In this document: positions 30,765 to 41,704 of the stretch, one piece after another
Layout of the letters: each line of letters begins with the position of its first letter
How positions within the stretch are numbered: position 1 is the stretch's first letter
Origin: Onishia taeanensis
Lineage (GTDB): Bacteria; Pseudomonadota; Gammaproteobacteria; Pseudomonadales; Halomonadaceae
NCBI RefSeq assembly: GCF_013349955.1
Contig: NZ_JABVXC010000002.1
Location: 354,350-418,349, forward strand
Length of the DNA stretch: 64,000 nt
Reading direction: 5' to 3'
Program-made: the position numbers and the translations under genes
The notes under the pieces: model-generated
The model's database searches: none
The model's input: only the letters and a program-made list of their open reading frames with translations
What the model was told of the DNA's origin: nothing

Positions 30765-31952
30765 ATGTCCACTTCCCACGAGATCGTGATCCTGGCCGCC
30801 ACCCGCACGCCGATGGGCGGCATGCTGGGCAGCCTGTCGAGCCTCACTGCGCCTGAGCTCGGCGCTACCGCTATCCAGGCCGCCCTGTCCCGTGCGGGCA
30901 TCGATGCCGCCGCCGTCGACGAAGGCATCTTCGGCTGCGTACTACCGGCCGGGGTCAAGCAAGGACCGGCGCGCCAGGCGATGCGCCAGGCCGGGGTGCC
31001 GGATGCCATCGGTGCCACCACAATCAACAAGCTGTGCGGCTCCGGCATGAAGGCCACCATGCTGGCCCATGACCTGATTCTCGCCGGCAGCGGTGAGCTG
31101 GTGCTGGCGGGCGGCATGGAGTCGATGTCCAACGCCCCTCACGTGCTGACCAAGGCCCGTCGTGGCTATCGGCTGGGCCATGGCGAGCTCAAGGATCACA
31201 TGTTCTTGGACGGCCTCGAGGATGCCGAGACCGGGCAGCTGATGGGGGTGTTCGCGCAGAATATCGCCGACCAGCGCGGCTATAGCCGCGAGCGCATGGA
31301 TGACTTCGCGATCGCCTCTCTGGAGCGCGCCATGACCGCTCACGAGGCCGGGCACCTGGCCGCCGAGTTGACGCCGGTCACGGTCAGCGGTCGTGGCGGT
31401 GACAGCATCGTGGATCACGATGAGCAGCCCTTCCAGGCGCACCTCGACAAGATTCGCGACCTGCGGCCGGCCTTCGCCAAGGACGGTACCATCACCGCCG
31501 CCAACGCCAGCTCGATCTCCGATGGCGCCTCGGCACTGGTGCTGGCCAGCCACGAGGCCGCCAAAGCCCACGGCGCCCGGCCGCTAGCCCGAATCCTCGG
31601 CCACAGCACTCACTCCCAGCATCCCAGCGAGTTCACCATTGCCCCGGTGGGTGCGATCGGCAAGCTGATGAAGCGCCTCGACTGGACGGTGGATGACGTC
31701 GACCTCTTCGAGATCAACGAAGCCTTCGCGGTGGTCACCCTGCTGGCCATGGATGGGTTGGACATTCCTCACAACAAGGTCAATGTGTTCGGCGGCGCCT
31801 GTGCCCAAGGCCACCCCATCGGCTCCACCGGCTCGCGGATCATCGCCACCCTGATCAATGCGCTGCGGGTCACCGGCGGCAAGCGTGGCATCGCCAGTTT
31901 GTGCATCGGTGGTGGTGAGGCCACCGCCGTGGCGGTCGAGCTGCTCGACTAG
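30765..31952 (+). CDS. Acetyl-CoA acetyltransferase (thiolase)
   Basis: A 395-residue thiolase that condenses or cleaves acetoacetyl-CoA and 3-ketoacyl-CoAs. The nucleophilic Cys is in TTINKLCGSGMKATMLA; the other catalytic residues are in EINEAFAV, GGACAQGHPIGSTG and SLCIGGGEATAV. Length and motifs are those of biosynthetic/degradative thiolases (PhaA/AtoB type). It completes, with the ligase, dehydrogenase and SDR nearby, an activation-to-thiolysis sequence, although an enoyl-CoA hydratase is missing from the window. Confidence 0.92.
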   Translation: MSTSHEIVILAATRTPMGGMLGSLSSLTAPELGATAIQAALSRAGIDAAAVDEGIFGCVLPAGVKQGPARQAMRQAGVPDAIGATTINKLCGSGMKATMLAHDLILAGSGELVLAGGMESMSNAPHVLTKARRGYRLGHGELKDHMFLDGLEDAETGQLMGVFAQNIADQRGYSRERMDDFAIASLERAMTAHEAGHLAAELTPVTVSGRGGDSIVDHDEQPFQAHLDKIRDLRPAFAKDGTITAANASSISDGASALVLASHEAAKAHGARPLARILGHSTHSQHPSEFTIAPVGAIGKLMKRLDWTVDDVDLFEINEAFAVVTLLAMDGLDIPHNKVNVFGGACAQGHPIGSTGSRIIATLINALRVTGGKRGIASLCIGGGEATAVAVELLD

Positions 31953-31995
31953 CCGCCAGCCAAGCAGTGCTCGATCACTGCGCGCTACAACGTAA

Positions 31996-32031
31996 AAGAG
32001 GGGAAGCCGGTTGGCTTCCCCTCTTCTCTTT
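31996..32031. terminator. Bidirectional terminator between thiolase and pstB
   Basis: A perfect 13-bp stem AAGAGGGGAAGCC/GGCTTCCCCTCTT with a 4-base loop, followed by TCTCTTT on the plus strand and TTTT on the minus strand. It serves both convergent genes. Confidence 0.9.
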
Positions 32032-32104
32032 CAGGGCTAGGCAGTTTCAGGATTCATACTTCAGGAACCGTGTGTCAGTACCCGGTGCGTATTGGGCCCG
32101 CGAC

Positions 32105-32947
32105 TTAGCCGTAACGGCCGGTGATGTAATCCTCGGCTTTCTTGGTATGCGGGTTGGCGAACATCGTCTTGGTATCGTTGTACTCGACCATTTCCCCCAG
32201 GTGGAAGAAAGCCGTGTAGTCCGCCACACGTGCCGCCTGCTGCATGTTGTGGGTCACGGTGATGATGGTGAAGTCCTGCTTGAGCTTGTCGATCAAGTCC
32301 TCGATGGTCGCCGTGGAGATCGGGTCCAGCGCTGAGGTCGGCTCATCCATCAGGATCACATCGGGTTGCACGGCGATTGCCCGGGCGATGCAAAGACGCT
32401 GCTGCTGGCCACCGGACAGGGAGGTGCCGGGCTGTTGCAGCTTGTCCTTGACCTCGTTCCACAGGCCGGCCTCGCGCAGCGCCTTCTCCACCAGCTCGTC
32501 CTGGTCGGCCTTGCGGCTCACCAGATCGTGCATGCGCGGGGCATAGGCGATGTTCTCGTAGATCGACTTGGGAAAGGGGTTGGGCTTCTGGAAGACCATG
32601 CCAACCCGACGCCGCAGCGCGACCTCGTCCATCTTGGCCTCGTTCACATCGCGACCATCCATCTCGATCAGCCCCTCGAGATGCACGCTGGGGATCAAGT
32701 CGTTCATGCGATTCAGGCAGCGCAGGAAGGTCGACTTGCCGCAGCCCGAGGGGCCGATCAAGGCAGTTACGTTCTTCTGGAAGACATCGACGTTGATGTT
32801 CTTCAGCGCCTGGGTCTCGCCGTACCAGAGGTTGAGATCGCGTACGCGAATGCTCAGCTCGTGGTGGGCCTGCTCGTTGCGAGTAACCGGCTGGCCGGTA
32901 TCGTGACCTGACATGGTGACTCCACGGTCGGCAACTTTCATATCCAT
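32105..32947 (-). CDS. pstB: Phosphate ABC transporter, ATP-binding protein
   Basis: PstB (280 residues from the first ATG). Walker [38 protein letters not shown], signature [14 protein letters not shown], Walker [14 protein letters not shown] and H-loop [13 protein letters not shown] are all typical. An internal ATG at 32914 (MSGHD) with GGAG five bases upstream is an alternative start, giving 269 residues. It closes the pst operon; no phoU follows, as the thiolase converges immediately. Confidence 0.95.
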   Translation of the reverse strand: MDMKVADRGVTMSGHDTGQPVTRNEQAHHELSIRVRDLNLWYGETQALKNINVDVFQKNVTALIGPSGCGKSTFLRCLNRMNDLIPSVHLEGLIEMDGRDVNEAKMDEVALRRRVGMVFQKPNPFPKSIYENIAYAPRMHDLVSRKADQDELVEKALREAGLWNEVKDKLQQPGTSLSGGQQQRLCIARAIAVQPDVILMDEPTSALDPISTATIEDLIDKLKQDFTIITVTHNMQQAARVADYTAFFHLGEMVEYNDTKTMFANPHTKKAEDYITGRYG

Positions 32948-32978
32948 AGTGACGTATCCTGTTGCAAGTGCCGGTCGG

Positions 32979-34145
32979 TTACCAGCGACGTTCGAATTTC
33001 TTGCGCAACACCACGGCCGTTGCGTTGAGAGTGATCAAGATGGTCAACAACACCAGAATGCCGCCGGCGGTCCTCTCGGTGAAGGCGCGATCCGGCTCAC
33101 CGGCCCAGGTAAAGATCTGCGCGGGCATCACCGTGGCAGCCTCGGTAAAGGTCGCCGTGACATCGGGAATGAAGGCCACCATGCCGACGATGATCAGCGG
33201 CGCCGTCTCGCCCATGGCCTGAGCCAGACCGATGATCGAGCCCGTCATGATGCCCGGCATGCTGACCGGCAGCACATGGTCACGCACCACCTGCCAGCGC
33301 GAGCAGCCCACCCCGAAGGCAGCATGACGGATATCTTCCGGCACGCTGCGCAGCGCCGTACGGGTAGCGATGATGATCACCGGCAACGTCATCAGCGCCA
33401 GCGTCAGGCCGCCCACCAGCGGCGAGGAGCGCGGCACACCGAAGAAGTTGATAAAAATCGCCAGACCCAGCAGACCGAACAGGATCGAGGGAATCGCTGC
33501 CAGGTTGTTGATATTGATTTCGATGATCTGAGTGAAACGGTTGTCAGGAGCGAACTCCTCGAGATAGACCGCCGTCATCACGCCGATCGGGAAGGCCACG
33601 GCAAGCGTCACCAGCAACGTCATCACCGTCCCCATCGCGGCAGAGGCGATACCGGCGAGTTCTGGCATCTTGGAATCGCCGCGGGTGAAGAAGTTCGTGT
33701 TGAACTTGAGTTCGGCACGTCCCTCAGAGGCGAGCTGGTCGACCACCGCCTGCTCGCTGGCGCTCAGGTTGGTGTGATGGCCCTTCAGGTATTGGTCGAC
33801 CTGGCCATCGGCCAGCACCCATTCCATCCGGGAGGTGCCGAGCAGATCGGGATTGTCTTCCATGCGCCCCGGGATCAGCCGCAGGTAACCGCGGCTGACC
33901 AAGGGACGCACGTCCTCATTGACCGCCGCCGGGGGAATCTCCTGGGCCATCTCGTTGTAGTCGACCTGCACCTGAATCTGGGCCTGCTGAAACGCCGGCA
34001 GCCCCTTGATCAGCATGTCGGTAAAGAAGAACACCAGGAATAGCCCGGCCAGGCCAAGGGCGCCCATCGACATCCACTTCAGTCGAGCGGACTTGCGATG
34101 GCGGCCCTTGAGCTGAGCGCTGATATCGTCGAAGGATTGTCTCAT
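32979..34145 (-). CDS. pstA: Phosphate ABC transporter, permease PstA
   Basis: A 388-residue permease, longer than E. coli PstA because of a periplasmic insert of about 110 residues between the first helix ([20 protein letters not shown]) and the transport core. The core begins near [22 protein letters not shown] and carries the family [29 protein letters not shown] coupling region. The extended form is common in Pseudomonas-like bacteria. It pairs with PstC; start codons are 20-30 bp from neighbouring stops. Confidence 0.92.
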   Translation of the reverse strand: MRQSFDDISAQLKGRHRKSARLKWMSMGALGLAGLFLVFFFTDMLIKGLPAFQQAQIQVQVDYNEMAQEIPPAAVNEDVRPLVSRGYLRLIPGRMEDNPDLLGTSRMEWVLADGQVDQYLKGHHTNLSASEQAVVDQLASEGRAELKFNTNFFTRGDSKMPELAGIASAAMGTVMTLLVTLAVAFPIGVMTAVYLEEFAPDNRFTQIIEININNLAAIPSILFGLLGLAIFINFFGVPRSSPLVGGLTLALMTLPVIIIATRTALRSVPEDIRHAAFGVGCSRWQVVRDHVLPVSMPGIMTGSIIGLAQAMGETAPLIIVGMVAFIPDVTATFTEAATVMPAQIFTWAGEPDRAFTERTAGGILVLLTILITLNATAVVLRKKFERRW

Positions 34146-34166
34146 TGTCCGATTGGCCTCAATCGA

Positions 34167-35423
34167 TCACAGGTTATTGGAGCGATACTTTTCGCGGAAA
34201 CGACGGATCATGATCACCGAGACCATGTTCAACGTCAGAGTCACCACGAACAGCACCAGACCCAGGGCGAAGGCCGATAGCGTTTCGGCGCTGGCGAACT
34301 CCTGGTCACCGGTCAACGCCGCGACGATGCGCACCGTCACCGTGGTCATATCTTCCAGCGGGTTGGCGGTCAGGTTGGGACGCATGCCGGCCGCCATCAC
34401 CACGATCATGGTCTCGCCCATGGCCCGCGACACGGCCAGCAGCGAGGCTGAGATGATGCCCGGCAGGGCGGCCGGCACCACCACATCTTTGATGGTCTCG
34501 GCACGGGTCATGCCAAGCGCCAGCGAGCCCTGACGCATGCTATCCGGGACCGCATTGATGACGTCATCGGAAAGTGATGAGATGAAGGGAATGATCATGA
34601 TGCCCATCACGATGCCCGGCGCCAGGGCGTTGCTGAAGGAGGCCTCCAGCCCCACCATGCCAGCGAGGCTCACCACCAGCGGCGCTACGGTAATCGCGGC
34701 GAAGAAGCCATAAACCACCGTCGGGATACCCGCCAGCACTTCCAGCACCGGCTTGGCAATGGTGCGCACCTTGGCAGGTGCATACTCGGACATGTAGATC
34801 GCCGACATGAGACCAATCGGGATAGCCACCAGCATGGCGATCAGGGTGATCATGAAGGTACCGGCAAACAGGGGCACCGAGCCGAACTGAGCGGCCGTGG
34901 CGCCCTCTTCGGCGCGACCCGCAGCGGCCAAGAAGCTCGCACCGGGGTTCCATGTGGTACCGGTGATGAAATCCCAGAAACTCTGCATCTGGAAAAAACG
35001 AATCGCTTCGGAAATGATCGAGATCAGAATGCCGAAGGTCGTAAAGATCGAGATCATCGCCGCACCGGCCAGCACGAAGCGAATGGTTCGCTCGATGGCC
35101 TTGCGCGCATGGAAATCAGGGCGTACCTGCATCATTGCCACCATCATGCCGCCGGCGGCGACGACCAGGCTGGCGGCCAGCAGGTAGGGTGTGGGGATCT
35201 CTGCCCCCATCAACAACAAGGCGAAGGCGCCAATGGCCCCCACTGCCACCGCCGGCCCGGCAGTGGCAAGGGCCGCGAACCAAGCATATTGGTCGGGCTG
35301 TGCATACATCGCGGTACCACTGGCACGCACCTTGGCGGCCTTGGCACGGCCCATGAAGAAGGCTATCAGCCCCAACACCAGCAAGGCGCCGCTGAATAGC
35401 AGGATCAGTTGGTTAGTCTGCAT
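34167..35423 (-). CDS. pstC: Phosphate ABC transporter, permease PstC
   Basis: A 418-residue permease with two additional N-terminal helices (LILLFSGALLVLGLIAFFMG and a Gly/Ala-rich pair) before the standard PstC core: FVLAGAAMISIFTTFGILISII, GTTWNPG, MSEYAPAKVRTIAKPVLEVLAGIPTVVYGFF, and ALGMTRAETIKDVVVPAALPG with the EAA-type loop. Translocates phosphate with PstA, driven by PstB. Confidence 0.93.
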   Translation of the reverse strand: MQTNQLILLFSGALLVLGLIAFFMGRAKAAKVRASGTAMYAQPDQYAWFAALATAGPAVAVGAIGAFALLLMGAEIPTPYLLAASLVVAAGGMMVAMMQVRPDFHARKAIERTIRFVLAGAAMISIFTTFGILISIISEAIRFFQMQSFWDFITGTTWNPGASFLAAAGRAEEGATAAQFGSVPLFAGTFMITLIAMLVAIPIGLMSAIYMSEYAPAKVRTIAKPVLEVLAGIPTVVYGFFAAITVAPLVVSLAGMVGLEASFSNALAPGIVMGIMIIPFISSLSDDVINAVPDSMRQGSLALGMTRAETIKDVVVPAALPGIISASLLAVSRAMGETMIVVMAAGMRPNLTANPLEDMTTVTVRIVAALTGDQEFASAETLSAFALGLVLFVVTLTLNMVSVIMIRRFREKYRSNNL

Positions 35424-35529
35424 GGGAAGCTCTCAGTCAACGGGGCTCGGCAAAACCAGCTTGCCGGAACGTACAGAAGCCGGCAGCTCATCGCTGCCGG
35501 CCGATTCAACCATCAGGCGACGTTGTCGT

Positions 35530-36543
35530 TCACTTGATGTCAGACAGTTCCAGAGTCTTGTGGTTGGCCACTTGCTCACGAAGCTCGGCGCGCATCTCCT
35601 TCGGAGCCGGGATCAGGCCGATGCCCTTGAGGTAGCCCATGTCACCGATCATCTTCTCGCTCATGAACAGGTCGGCGTACTCGTACATGGCCGGCACATC
35701 GTCAGCGTGCTGGTTCTTCACGTAGAAGAACAGCGAGCGAGACACCGGGTATTCGCCGCTGCCGATCGCCTCGGGAGTCGGTGCCACACCGTCGATATTG
35801 GAGCCAATCAGGGTGTCGCCGTTCTCTTCCAGGAAGGAGTAGCCGAAGATACCGAAGGCATCAGTGTTCTCGGACAGGCGCTGAACGATCAGGTTGTCGT
35901 TTTCACCGGCGTCGATGTAGGCGCCATCGGAGCGGATGTCGGTGTAGGCCTCACCACCGTAGGCTTCCATGTCCTCAGAAGCGGCTTCCATCACCAGCTC
36001 TTCGAAGGCATCGCGGGTGCCAGAGGTAGTGGGCGGACCGTAGACGGCAATTTCACGAGCCGGCAGAGACGAGTCGATCTCGTTCCACTGGGTGTAGGGG
36101 TTGTCGACCAGTTCGCCATCGACCGGCACCTGGGCGGCCAGCGCCATGAACAGCTGCTCGCGAGTCACGTTCATCGCGTCATTTTTGCTGGACTGGGCAA
36201 AAGCAATGCCGTCGTAGCCGACCATGGCCTCGGTGATATCGGTAACGCCGTTCTCTGCACAGCGCTCGAACTCGGAAACCTTGATACGACGCGAGGCGTT
36301 GGTGATATCGGGGGTATCATCACCTACACCGTTGCAGAACAGACGCAGACCACCGCCGGAACCGGTGGACTCGATGACAGGCGTCGGGTAATCGGTAGTG
36401 GCACCGAACTCTTCTGCAACGTAGCTGGCAAACGGATACACGGTGCTGGAGCCGACGATGCGCACTTGGTCGCGAGCCTGAGCGGCAGTCGCAAAGCCCA
36501 TGACGGCGGCAGCAATAGCGGTGGTCTTGAGAATACGGTTCAT
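35530..36543 (-). CDS. pstS: Phosphate-binding periplasmic protein
   Basis: A 337-residue PstS of the type found in Pseudomonas and marine bacteria. Signal peptide cleaved near ATAAQA-RDQ, then VRIVGSSTVYPFASYVAEEF. Phosphate-contact motifs include STGSGGGLRLFCNG and PTTSGTRDAFEELV. It is the first gene of pstSCAB and is separated from pstC by a 106-bp gap. A Pho box precedes it. Confidence 0.95.
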   Translation of the reverse strand: MNRILKTTAIAAAVMGFATAAQARDQVRIVGSSTVYPFASYVAEEFGATTDYPTPVIESTGSGGGLRLFCNGVGDDTPDITNASRRIKVSEFERCAENGVTDITEAMVGYDGIAFAQSSKNDAMNVTREQLFMALAAQVPVDGELVDNPYTQWNEIDSSLPAREIAVYGPPTTSGTRDAFEELVMEAASEDMEAYGGEAYTDIRSDGAYIDAGENDNLIVQRLSENTDAFGIFGYSFLEENGDTLIGSNIDGVAPTPEAIGSGEYPVSRSLFFYVKNQHADDVPAMYEYADLFMSEKMIGDMGYLKGIGLIPAPKEMRAELREQVANHKTLELSDIK

Positions 36544-36604
36544 GCAGGTAACTCCTGTCGATGAGGGTGTTCAACCTTCGCGACACATAAGATGACGCAA
36601 GTAG

Positions 36605-36622
36605 ATGACAACTTCGTGACAT
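36605..36622 (-). promoter_or_regulatory. Pho box for pstSCAB
   Basis: On the minus strand ATGTCAC-GAAG-TTGTCAT matches two CTGTCAT-like heptamers with an 11-bp period, the PhoB recognition pattern. It lies about 60 bp before the pstS start, with further TGTC repeats upstream at the same approximate phase. Confidence 0.75.
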
Positions 36623-36781
36623 GCGAGACATCTTCGACACGCTAGACCAACGCACCCACTACCGCCAGGCTGCACAGCAGCATTAACCCTCGTACTAGCG
36701 CCTGTCGCCTGCCTGGCAGAGCACCTCTCGAACCTCGCGTCACCCCCTCGCACTCACCGAATCGCCGCTGATATGCCCCTA

Positions 36782-36813
36782 CCACTTCACATCATGTCCA
36801 CTTCACATCATGT
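36782..36813. repeat. Two exact 16-bp tandem copies at the MFS gene's stop
   Basis: CCACTTCACATCATGT occurs twice in tandem; the last base of the second copy is the first base of the reverse-strand stop codon of the MFS transporter. Confidence 0.9.
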
Positions 36814-38000
36814 CACCGGGTATTGGTATTTCTTCCCACCAAGAACCTGAGGCCCAGGTTACCCAGGGTCGAGACACCCAGCATGGTCAGCACCATCGGC
36901 CAGGGGCTCTCGACCTCGAAGGCGCCGACCAACACCCCAGCCAGGGCACCGCAGGAAAATTGAATGCTGCCCAACAGTGCCGTCGCAGTGGCGCTCATAT
37001 GGCTGAACTTTTCCAGCAACGAACTCATGGCATTGGGCGTAATCAGACCGACCTGCCCCATGAACAGCATGATCAGCGGCACCACGGTATAGAGCGAATC
37101 CTCCCCCAGGGCCACGACAAGCACCAGACTAATGGCCGCCAGCAACTGTACCCCGAGCCCCAGGCGCAAATTCTGCTGAGGCGAGCGGTACCGCAGAAGA
37201 AGGATGTTGAGCCGATTCGACGATGCCATGACCACCACATTGGCGCCGAACACCACCGGATACATGGCAGGCGACAGGCCGTAATAGTCCATGTACAGAA
37301 AGGGCGAGGCGGTGATGAAGGCGAACATGCCGGCAAAGGCCATCGCCACCGCACAGATATATCCCATGGCCTCGCGGTGGCGAAAAACACTGGCGTAGTT
37401 GCCAAGCACTTGCCGAAAGGACGCCGTGGGCTGGTCCGGCGAGCGCGTTTCGGGCAAGCGCGTGCCGAGCAGCCAGCCAAGGAAGGCGGCATAGACCGCC
37501 AGGAACACGAAGATCAGCCACCAGTCAGCCAGGTACAGCAGGCCACTGCCCACGGCCGGGGCGGCCAACGGCGCCAGCATCATGATCATGGCCATGGTCG
37601 ACATCACCTTGGCCGCTTCGCGACCGCTGAAGCAGTCGCGCACGATAGCCGCCGAGTTGACCACACAGGCACCACCGCCCAGTGCTTGTATGAAGCGCCA
37701 TACCCACAGCGTTTCGAGCGAGCCCACCTGAGTGATGGCCAGGCTGGCCAGGCAGAACACGAACAGGCCAGTCAGCAGTACCGGCTTGCGCCCCAGACGA
37801 TCAGACATGGGGCCGCCGGTCAGTTGGCCGATGGCGAAGCCGAACAGAAAAACGCTGATCGACAGCTCGGTGTGATGAATGCTCGCTCCCACGGCTTCGG
37901 CCAACGCAGGCATAGCCGGCAGGTAGGCATCAATGGCAAAGGGTGCCAGCGCCGTGTTGGCAGCCACCAGCAGGGCCACTCTTCGGGTACTCAGTGTCAA
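36813..38000 (-). CDS. MFS drug/metabolite exporter (Bcr/CflA family)
   Basis: A 12-helix transporter of about 395 residues. It shows the DHA1 motif-A loop GPMSDRLGRKPVLLTG, FAIDAYLPAMPALAEA in helix 1, and RFIQALGGGACVVNSAAIVRD in helix 4, all typical of Bcr/CflA. Known members export bicyclomycin, sulfonamides or cysteine; the substrate is unknown here. I choose a TTG start at 38000 because AGGAG precedes it by six bases and it gives the normal N-terminus; the ATG-initiated longer frame (to 38153) begins with a non-membrane, atypical stretch. Confidence 0.88.
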   Translation of the reverse strand: MTLSTRRVALLVAANTALAPFAIDAYLPAMPALAEAVGASIHHTELSISVFLFGFAIGQLTGGPMSDRLGRKPVLLTGLFVFCLASLAITQVGSLETLWVWRFIQALGGGACVVNSAAIVRDCFSGREAAKVMSTMAMIMMLAPLAAPAVGSGLLYLADWWLIFVFLAVYAAFLGWLLGTRLPETRSPDQPTASFRQVLGNYASVFRHREAMGYICAVAMAFAGMFAFITASPFLYMDYYGLSPAMYPVVFGANVVVMASSNRLNILLLRYRSPQQNLRLGLGVQLLAAISLVLVVALGEDSLYTVVPLIMLFMGQVGLITPNAMSSLLEKFSHMSATATALLGSIQFSCGALAGVLVGAFEVESPWPMVLTMLGVSTLGNLGLRFLVGRNTNTR

Positions 38001-38274
38001 AGGATGCTCCTGAGAAAAAGTGAGCGAAAAACAGGGAAAGCCAAAAAATAGCGGGCTAAGGATAACCGATCCATCGCGACACTGCCGCCCTGCCCCGCCA
38101 ATACCGTTGCCAAGGTGCAATCCCCGGACGTGTGTCAGGCGTACCAGGTTCATGACCTCAGGCTGTCATACTTTGCTGATAAATCAGGGAGCTATCATCA
38201 AGCATTCCTTTGAGTTCCGGGCACACGGAGCCGAGGCCTAGCGGCCCATCACACAGCAGGGGACAGACAGCAGC

Positions 38275-39993
38275 ATGCGACTCTTCGACAACATGACGGT
38301 CAAACTCAGTGGCTCATTGGTACTGATTGCCTTAACGCTCATGCTACTGGTCAGCGCGGGTCTCGGACTCTTCGCCAACCATTACAGCCGCCAGGCCTTC
38401 GGCACGCTCAACCAGATCAACGTCGAACAGGCTCAGGCCCTCAACCATGCCTATGTCGATATTTTGCGCGCCCGAGTGGAGTTGAACCGGGCAGCCCAAT
38501 TGATCCGCAAGCCTTCATTCGACCGCCCCGGACCGGTCATCGAGCGCGCCGAAGGCCTGATGAGCTCGGCCGAAAAAGCCTTTCAGAATTTTCTGGCAAT
38601 TCCTCCCCAACCGTCTCAGGCCGAACCCATCGACACCCTCGAGAATCACTTCCAATCGCTGCTCAATACCGGCCTATCGCTGCAGTTAATGGTACTCAAG
38701 GAAAACGACGTCGGCGCCTATGACTCCGGACAGTCCCGGGTGAGCGATATGAGCAAGGCCTTTATGGAAAGCGCAGACGCCTTCTTTGCAGCCTCGCAGG
38801 AGAGCGGCAACGGCCTCGCCGCACAGTTCGACCGTATGGGCACCTGGATGAACACCGCCATGGGCGGCGCCGTGGCCATCACGCTGCTGCTCGTGCTAGT
38901 GACCGTATGGGGCGTCACCGTTAACGTCATCCGGCCGCTGCGCCGACTCATCGCGCACTTCCGCCACATGGCAGCGGGGGATCTTTCCCAACCCATCGAG
39001 ACCAAGGGCAGCAATGAGATCGGCCAGCTTTATAGCGAGCTTTCCCGCATGCAACAGTCACTGGCGAACACGGTCGGCCGGGTGCGCGAGAGCAGCAAGA
39101 CCATTTTCGACGGCGCCCAGCGCACCAGCGAAGGTAATCAGGAGCTGTCCTCACGTACCCAGCAACAGGCCTCGTCCCTCGAGCAGACCGCGGCAAGCCT
39201 CGACGAACTGACCGCCACCGTGGCGCACAACGCCGACAACTCTCGTCAAGCGGCCAAATTCGCCGACGACGCGAGCAGCAAGGCCCGCGCCAGCGGCGAG
39301 GTGATCAGCAACTTCGTCGACACCATGGGCGAGATCAATGACCGCTCGACGCAGATTCACGACATTATCGCTCTGATCGACAACATCGCTTTCCAAACTA
39401 ACCTGCTGGCCCTGAATGCCTCGGTGGAGGCCGCTCGGGCCGGCGATCACGGCCGCGGTTTCGCGGTCGTGGCAAGCGAAGTACGCTCGCTGGCCTCACG
39501 CAGCGCCAATGCCGCCAACGACGTGCGTCGCCTGATCGACGACTCCCGTCAGAGCCTCGAGCGTGGCAATGCCCTGTCGACGGAAGCCAGCCAGGAGATG
39601 GAGACCGTCATCGCGGCGGTCGGTCAGGTCAACGGTCTCATGGAGCAGATCGCCCAGGCCTCCGACGAGCAGCACCGTGGCATCGAACAGCTCAACCAGG
39701 CCATGAACCAGATGGAGACCGTCACCCAACACAATGCCCAACTGGTCGAACAGGCTTCTAAGGGAGCGATGTCGCTTGAAGATGAGGCCGAGCAGATGCG
39801 CCGTTTCGCCGCCCGCTTTACGACAAGATCGAGCACGGAAGCCGAAGGAAAGTCGCCATCTTCGCATGCTGGGCTGGAGTCAGAGGCCGCGCATATCGAG
39901 ACCCAGCGCGACTGGGTTCCCCGAGTCGTCGCCGATGAAGCCCCCCAGGCGTCAGGAGCAGATACACAGCGCGACACCGCCTTGCTACAGTGA
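38275..39993 (+). CDS. Methyl-accepting chemotaxis protein
   Basis: A 572-residue chemoreceptor. Helix 1 ([23 protein letters not shown]), a periplasmic four-helix-bundle Tar-type sensor (residues about 35-195), helix 2 ([18 protein letters not shown]), HAMP ([23 protein letters not shown]) and a signalling domain with the hairpin tip [20 protein letters not shown] and [16 protein letters not shown]. It lacks the NWETF CheR tether and ends in a flexible tail (TQRDTALLQ). The ligand is unknown. It is monocistronic; no FliA-type promoter is obvious upstream. Confidence 0.93.
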   Translation: MRLFDNMTVKLSGSLVLIALTLMLLVSAGLGLFANHYSRQAFGTLNQINVEQAQALNHAYVDILRARVELNRAAQLIRKPSFDRPGPVIERAEGLMSSAEKAFQNFLAIPPQPSQAEPIDTLENHFQSLLNTGLSLQLMVLKENDVGAYDSGQSRVSDMSKAFMESADAFFAASQESGNGLAAQFDRMGTWMNTAMGGAVAITLLLVLVTVWGVTVNVIRPLRRLIAHFRHMAAGDLSQPIETKGSNEIGQLYSELSRMQQSLANTVGRVRESSKTIFDGAQRTSEGNQELSSRTQQQASSLEQTAASLDELTATVAHNADNSRQAAKFADDASSKARASGEVISNFVDTMGEINDRSTQIHDIIALIDNIAFQTNLLALNASVEAARAGDHGRGFAVVASEVRSLASRSANAANDVRRLIDDSRQSLERGNALSTEASQEMETVIAAVGQVNGLMEQIAQASDEQHRGIEQLNQAMNQMETVTQHNAQLVEQASKGAMSLEDEAEQMRRFAARFTTRSSTEAEGKSPSSHAGLESEAAHIETQRDWVPRVVADEAPQASGADTQRDTALLQ

Positions 39994-40025
39994 AGGCCTG
40001 ACTCACTCGACCATTCAGGATGACC

Positions 40026-40961
40026 ATGACACAGGACAAGTTGACACAGCTTAAAGCCGTGACCACGGTGGTCGCGGATACTGGCGACCTGGACGCCATC
40101 GCCCGCTTCCAGCCTACCGATGCCACCACCAATCCTTCGCTGATCCTGCAGGCCGCTCAACAGGAGGGCCGCCGCACCCGACTGGCGGAGCTGGCTCGCC
40201 AGAGCACCGATATCGACGATGCTTTGGACGCCGTAGCGGTCGACATCGGCAGCGAGATCAGCGCCCTGGTGCCAGGCTATGTGTCCACCGAGGTCAGCGC
40301 TCGCTTGTCCTTCGACACCCAGGCCACCCTGGCTCGCGCCCATTCGCTGATCGAACGCTACGAGCGCCGTGGCGTCGGTCGCGAACGCATTCTGATCAAG
40401 GTCGCGTCAACCTGGGAAGGCATTCGCGCCGCCAAACAGCTCGAACGTGAAGGCATTCGCACCAACCTGACCCTGCTGTTCAGTTTCGCTCAGGCGCAGG
40501 CCTGTGCCGATGCCGGCGTGACGCTGATTTCCCCCTTCGTCGGTCGCATCCTCGACTGGCACAAGGCCCGCGAGCCCGAAGCGGACTTCAGTGGCGCCAA
40601 GGATCCCGGTGTGCGCTCGGTGCGGGCCATCTATCAGCATTACAAGGGACATGGCTACAAGACGGTGGTGATGGGTGCGAGCTTTCGCAACGCCGGTGAG
40701 ATCGAAGCCCTGGCCGGCTGTGATCGCCTGACCATATCGCCAAAGCTACTCGAAGAGCTTTCCAAGGACAACGGCCCTCTGCCCCGCTGCCTAAGTGCAG
40801 ACGACGCCGAGAGTGCCAGACCGGAAATGCTGGACGAGGGAGATTTTCGCTGGGCGATGAACGAAGATGCCATGGCCACCGAAAAGCTCGCTGAAGGTAT
40901 CCGCAAGTTCATGGCAGACCAGCGCAAGCTGGAGACGCTGCTGGCCGAGCTGCGTAAGTAG
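40026..40961 (+). CDS. tal: Transaldolase
   Basis: A 311-residue class I transaldolase of the pentose phosphate pathway. Motifs: [25 protein letters not shown] with the catalytic Asp, Schiff-base Lys in [36 protein letters not shown] and [10 protein letters not shown]. The ATG at 40026, with AGGA five bases upstream, is preferred over the ATG two codons earlier. A strong terminator follows. Confidence 0.95.
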   Translation: MTQDKLTQLKAVTTVVADTGDLDAIARFQPTDATTNPSLILQAAQQEGRRTRLAELARQSTDIDDALDAVAVDIGSEISALVPGYVSTEVSARLSFDTQATLARAHSLIERYERRGVGRERILIKVASTWEGIRAAKQLEREGIRTNLTLLFSFAQAQACADAGVTLISPFVGRILDWHKAREPEADFSGAKDPGVRSVRAIYQHYKGHGYKTVVMGASFRNAGEIEALAGCDRLTISPKLLEELSKDNGPLPRCLSADDAESARPEMLDEGDFRWAMNEDAMATEKLAEGIRKFMADQRKLETLLAELRK

Positions 40962-41022
40962 CCGCGCCACCACCCAGATAGTCTTGTCGCTGTGGCCATC
41001 TCGTCTCAAGCAAGCCGCAATG

Positions 41023-41060
41023 AAAGAGGGCCGGTCGCTATCGACCGGCCCTCTTTATAT
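41023..41060 (+). terminator. Terminator downstream of tal
   Basis: A perfect 15-bp stem (AAAGAGGGCCGGTCG / CGACCGGCCCTCTTT) with a 4-base loop, followed by a T/A-rich tract. Two exact 13-bp tandem copies (TTATATCGGCTGC, 41055-41080) and decayed further copies overlap its 3' side. Confidence 0.88.
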
Positions 41061-41194
41061 CGGCTGCTTATATCGGCTGCGTTTTACTTGGCTGCTTTAC
41101 ATCAGCCGTGGCTTATAATGACCGCTCTTGGATGGCCTTTTATGACGACAGCGTCACTACGTAAGCCAGCTGCAGGACCAGCCAAGTGGGGTCA

Positions 41195-41704
41195 CTATGG
41201 CTCGCTCGGTTGGCGATGCTGCTCTTCGAGCAGTTCCACCAGCGGCTGAAACTCTTCGCGATTATGCTCACTCATATGCATCAGGATGCGATGTGCCTCG
41301 AGAATACGCTCCTGAAGCACCCGTTCATCAGCGTTGACCAACGGCAGGTCCGCAAGCTCGGAGGTTTCCTGAATGGGTGTCTCAACCAGGGTGAAATAGT
41401 CACCGAAGCCCATCACATCGAGCATCCGCCGTACATCCGGATTATCGACGACAATGGTCGGCGGCTGCTCGAGCCGGTCGCGCACGGCAAGCGCCACCTT
41501 GGCCAGAAAGCCCAACGCCGTGGAGTCCACATTGGTGGCCTCGCGCAGATCGACCATCACGGTTTCCAAACCAGGCATCTCGGCCAGCCGCTGTGCCTGG
41601 CTGTCCAAGGTCGCACTCAAGGTCAGGCGCACGTCACCGGACAGCTTGAGGATGAAAACCCCCGAATCGATGGCCGCCTGAAGTCGCCCTTCATTCTTCA
41701 TCAT
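41195..41704 (-). CDS. STAS-domain anti-anti-sigma-like protein
   Basis: A 169-residue protein. Residues 1-105 form a STAS domain with the phosphorylatable Ser in NVDSTALGFLA, preceded by VMVDLREA. A C-terminal helical extension (ERVLQERILEAHRILMHMSEHNREEFQPLVELLEEQ) is not part of the canonical domain. It overlaps the 3' end of the upstream PP2C phosphatase gene by 14 bp, so the phosphatase is its likely activator. The arrangement parallels the HsbR/HsbA switch of Pseudomonas, which controls motility and biofilm; equivalence here is inferred. Confidence 0.82.
   Translation of the reverse strand: MMKNEGRLQAAIDSGVFILKLSGDVRLTLSATLDSQAQRLAEMPGLETVMVDLREATNVDSTALGFLAKVALAVRDRLEQPPTIVVDNPDVRRMLDVMGFGDYFTLVETPIQETSELADLPLVNADERVLQERILEAHRILMHMSEHNREEFQPLVELLEEQHRQPSEP

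Noticed and set aside
38060..38160. Possible TPP-type riboswitch upstream of the MFS exporter (GAACCTGGTACGCC on the minus strand)
   Set aside because: The CTGAGA thi-box element and the correct order of conserved segments are missing.
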